Assembly: GCF_017744835.1 (NCBI RefSeq)
Contig: NZ_JAGIAM010000001.1
Location: 930,001 to 994,000 of the forward strand
DNA: 64,000 bases
From: Sphingomonas sp.
GTDB taxonomy: Bacteria > Pseudomonadota > Alphaproteobacteria > Sphingomonadales > Sphingomonadaceae
Direction of reading: 5' to 3'
Both the position numbers and the translations under genes were made by a program. Shown here one piece after another: positions 62,479 through 64,000 of this stretch. The stretch's first letter is position 1. The number at the start of each line of letters is the position of its first letter. The notes under the pieces are model-generated. The model had not been told where the DNA came from, made no database searches, and saw nothing but the letters and a program-made list of their open reading frames with translations.

Positions 62479-63190
62479 ATTCGCCCCCGGCTTCGCCGCA
62501 CGTCACGCCGCCGAACCGCTCATCCGCCGCGCCTTCGGCGGCCCGGTCAGTTTTTCGCCCGCAGAGCCGGGCAACATCGGTCGCCGCAGCTTCGCCGGCG
62601 AAGGCGCAGGTGCGCCGCGCCACTTCGCGCCCGCCGATCCCAATGCGAATCCGACCGAGGGGTGGGACCCGTTCACTCCCGAGGTCGCGAGCCAGGGCCC
62701 GTTCGTCGATCCGATCGCTGTCGCGCATGCCGCCGGCGTGGCCGAGGGCCGCGCCACGGCCTTCGCGGAGGCGGAAGAGGCGCGCGGGCAGGAGGAGGCA
62801 CTGCTCGCCCGCATCGCCGAGGCGCTCGCCGCGGGCACGCACATCGATCGCGAGGCCATTGCCGCGCAGCTCCGCCACACGGTGCTCCATCTGGTCCGCA
62901 AGATCGTCGGCGAGACTCCGGTCGCGGCCGAGCTGCTGTCGCGCCGCATCCAGGCCGCCGTCGAGCTCCTCGCTGAGGGCGCCGAGACGGCGCAGCTCCG
63001 GCTCCATCCGGACGATGCCGCAGCGCTTGCCGATCGGTTGCCGAAAGGCGTGAATGCGCTCGTCGACGCGCAGATCGCGCGCGGCAGCTTCGTGCTCGAA
63101 AGCAAGGCGACGATCGTCGAGGACGGCCGCGACCTGTGGCTCGACCAGCTCGCCCAGGCGATCGACCGCGTGCCGCTGCCGCCATGCTGA
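62471..63190 (+). CDS. fliH: flagellar assembly protein FliH
   Basis: 239 residues. A variable N-terminal region, an Ala/Glu-rich helical segment (about 90-130, AAGVAEGRATAFAEAEEARGQEEAL) and a C-terminal FliH/YscL-like domain with LVRKIVGETPVAAELLSRRIQAAVELL and ARGSFVLESKATIVEDGRD (in parts). Regulates the FliI ATPase. Overlaps fliI by 7 bp. Confidence 0.88.
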   Translation: MSEFAPGFAARHAAEPLIRRAFGGPVSFSPAEPGNIGRRSFAGEGAGAPRHFAPADPNANPTEGWDPFTPEVASQGPFVDPIAVAHAAGVAEGRATAFAEAEEARGQEEALLARIAEALAAGTHIDREAIAAQLRHTVLHLVRKIVGETPVAAELLSRRIQAAVELLAEGAETAQLRLHPDDAAALADRLPKGVNALVDAQIARGSFVLESKATIVEDGRDLWLDQLAQAIDRVPLPPC

Positions 63191-64000
63191 ACCGCTTCAC
63201 GGCCGAATATCTCGACGGGCTCGCCTGCCGCGACTTCGTGGCGCAGCCCAAGGTCTCGGGGCGCCTCGCCTCGTACGACGGGCTGCTGATGGAGGCTGTC
63301 GGCCTCTCGCTTCCGGTCGGCACGATCTGCGCGATCGGCACGGGGCCCAACCCGGTCGAGGCCGAAGTGATCGGCTTCCGTGGCGGACGCACGCTGCTGA
63401 TGAACCTCGGCGGCCCTGCCGCGCTGCTTCCCGACGCGCCGGTGCGCCCGATCGGCCCGCCCGGCGAGGCCGAGGTCGGGGCGGCGCTGCTCGGCCGCGT
63501 CGTCGACGGCGCGGGCAAGCCGATCGACGGGCTCGGCCCGATCCGCGGCGCCGGTCGCTGGCCGCTCGCGGGCAAGCTCCAGTCGCCGCTCGATCGGGGC
63601 CGCGTGCTCCAGCCGCTCGACGTCGGCGTGCGCGCGGTCAACGGGCTGCTCACCATCGGCCAGGGCCAGCGTGTTGGCATCATGGCCGGCTCGGGCGTCG
63701 GCAAGTCGGTGCTGCTCGGGATGATCGTGCGCGCCGCCCAGGCCGATGTCGTCGTCGTCGGGCTGATCGGCGAGCGCAGCCGTGAAGTTGCCGACTTCCT
63801 CGAGACCAAGGTCGCAGGCGAGGCGCGCGCGCGCTCCGTGGTGGTCGCGGTGCCGGCCAATCATTCGCCGGTGCTCCGCATCCGTGGGGCGCTGCGCGCG
63901 ACCGCCATTGCCGAGGCCTTCCGCGCCGACGGCAAGAAGGTGCTGCTGATCATGGACAGCCTGACGCGCGTCGCCCATGCTGGCCGCGAGATCGGGCTGG
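63184..64000 (+). CDS. fliI: flagellum-specific ATPase FliI (5' part; runs off window)
   Basis: First 272 residues from ATG 63184. Beta-barrel N-terminal domain, Walker A AGSGVGKS (168-175), GLIGERSREVADFL and LLIMDSLTRVAHAGREIG (Walker B region). F1-ATPase beta-like export ATPase that powers substrate unfolding at the flagellar export gate. The C-terminal third lies outside the window. Confidence 0.95.
   Translation, partial: MLNRFTAEYLDGLACRDFVAQPKVSGRLASYDGLLMEAVGLSLPVGTICAIGTGPNPVEAEVIGFRGGRTLLMNLGGPAALLPDAPVRPIGPPGEAEVGAALLGRVVDGAGKPIDGLGPIRGAGRWPLAGKLQSPLDRGRVLQPLDVGVRAVNGLLTIGQGQRVGIMAGSGVGKSVLLGMIVRAAQADVVVVGLIGERSREVADFLETKVAGEARARSVVVAVPANHSPVLRIRGALRATAIAEAFRADGKKVLLIMDSLTRVAHAGREIGL

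Overview
The window is high-GC, densely packed alphaproteobacterial chromosome. The sphingomonad (Sphingomonas-like) character is inferred from the overall gene set: a COQ9 homologue, TonB-dependent receptors with the Ala-Gln signal-peptide end typical of sphingomonads, a metX-metW pair, a short GluRS, sigma-54 plus CtrA-like signals at motility genes, and hairpin repeats of the GTCATCCCCG type. Most genes overlap by 4 bp (ATGA, GTGA, even a possible CTGA), so operons can be read almost directly from the sequence.

Region 1 (1-8.6 kb): start of a LysR regulator, then a candidate small RNA with a strong terminator, a full-length p97/Cdc48-like double AAA ATPase, two visibly damaged genes (an MFS transporter with a one-base frameshift and a TauE/SafE permease with an internal amber codon) flanking a small monooxygenase and hairpin repeats, then prs, gltX and a tonB-like gene.

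Region 2 (8.6-30.5 kb): housekeeping operons. These are riboflavin synthesis (ribD-ribE-ribB-ribH, where RibB carries a degenerate GTP cyclohydrolase II half), an ene-reductase, a DMT permease with coq9, feoA-feoB behind a Fur-like box, ssb with a lipoprotein gene, metX-GNAT-metW-pirin read leftwards, a Tat-exported amine oxidase, hisC-tyrC, and ftsE-ftsX-ydcF-plsC read leftwards. A zinc-ribbon protein and a MATE transporter follow.

Region 3 (30.5-33.8 kb): tRNA-Leu(GAG) with its terminator and a solitary TonB-dependent receptor with a long Gln/Gly-rich insertion.

Region 4 (33.8-64 kb): a large flagellar locus. Leftward: flgBCDEFGHIJKL, with motA-motB separate beyond it. Rightward: a second, compact MotA/MotB-like pair, flgA, flgM, a FlgN-like gene, a muramidase that complements the single-domain FlgJ, flhA and fliA. 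After an inserted carbohydrate module (TonB-dependent receptor plus GH3 glycosidase, each with palindromic operators) come fliC, then a sigma-54 activator (FleQ/FlbD type) heading fliEFGHI; fliI runs off the end. Three near-perfect sigma-54 promoters were found, two of them divergent between flgB and the second motor pair. CtrA-like boxes lie before motA and the activator gene. The picture is a hierarchical flagellar circuit: CtrA to the sigma-54 activator to basal body and hook genes, with FliA/FlgM as the late checkpoint.
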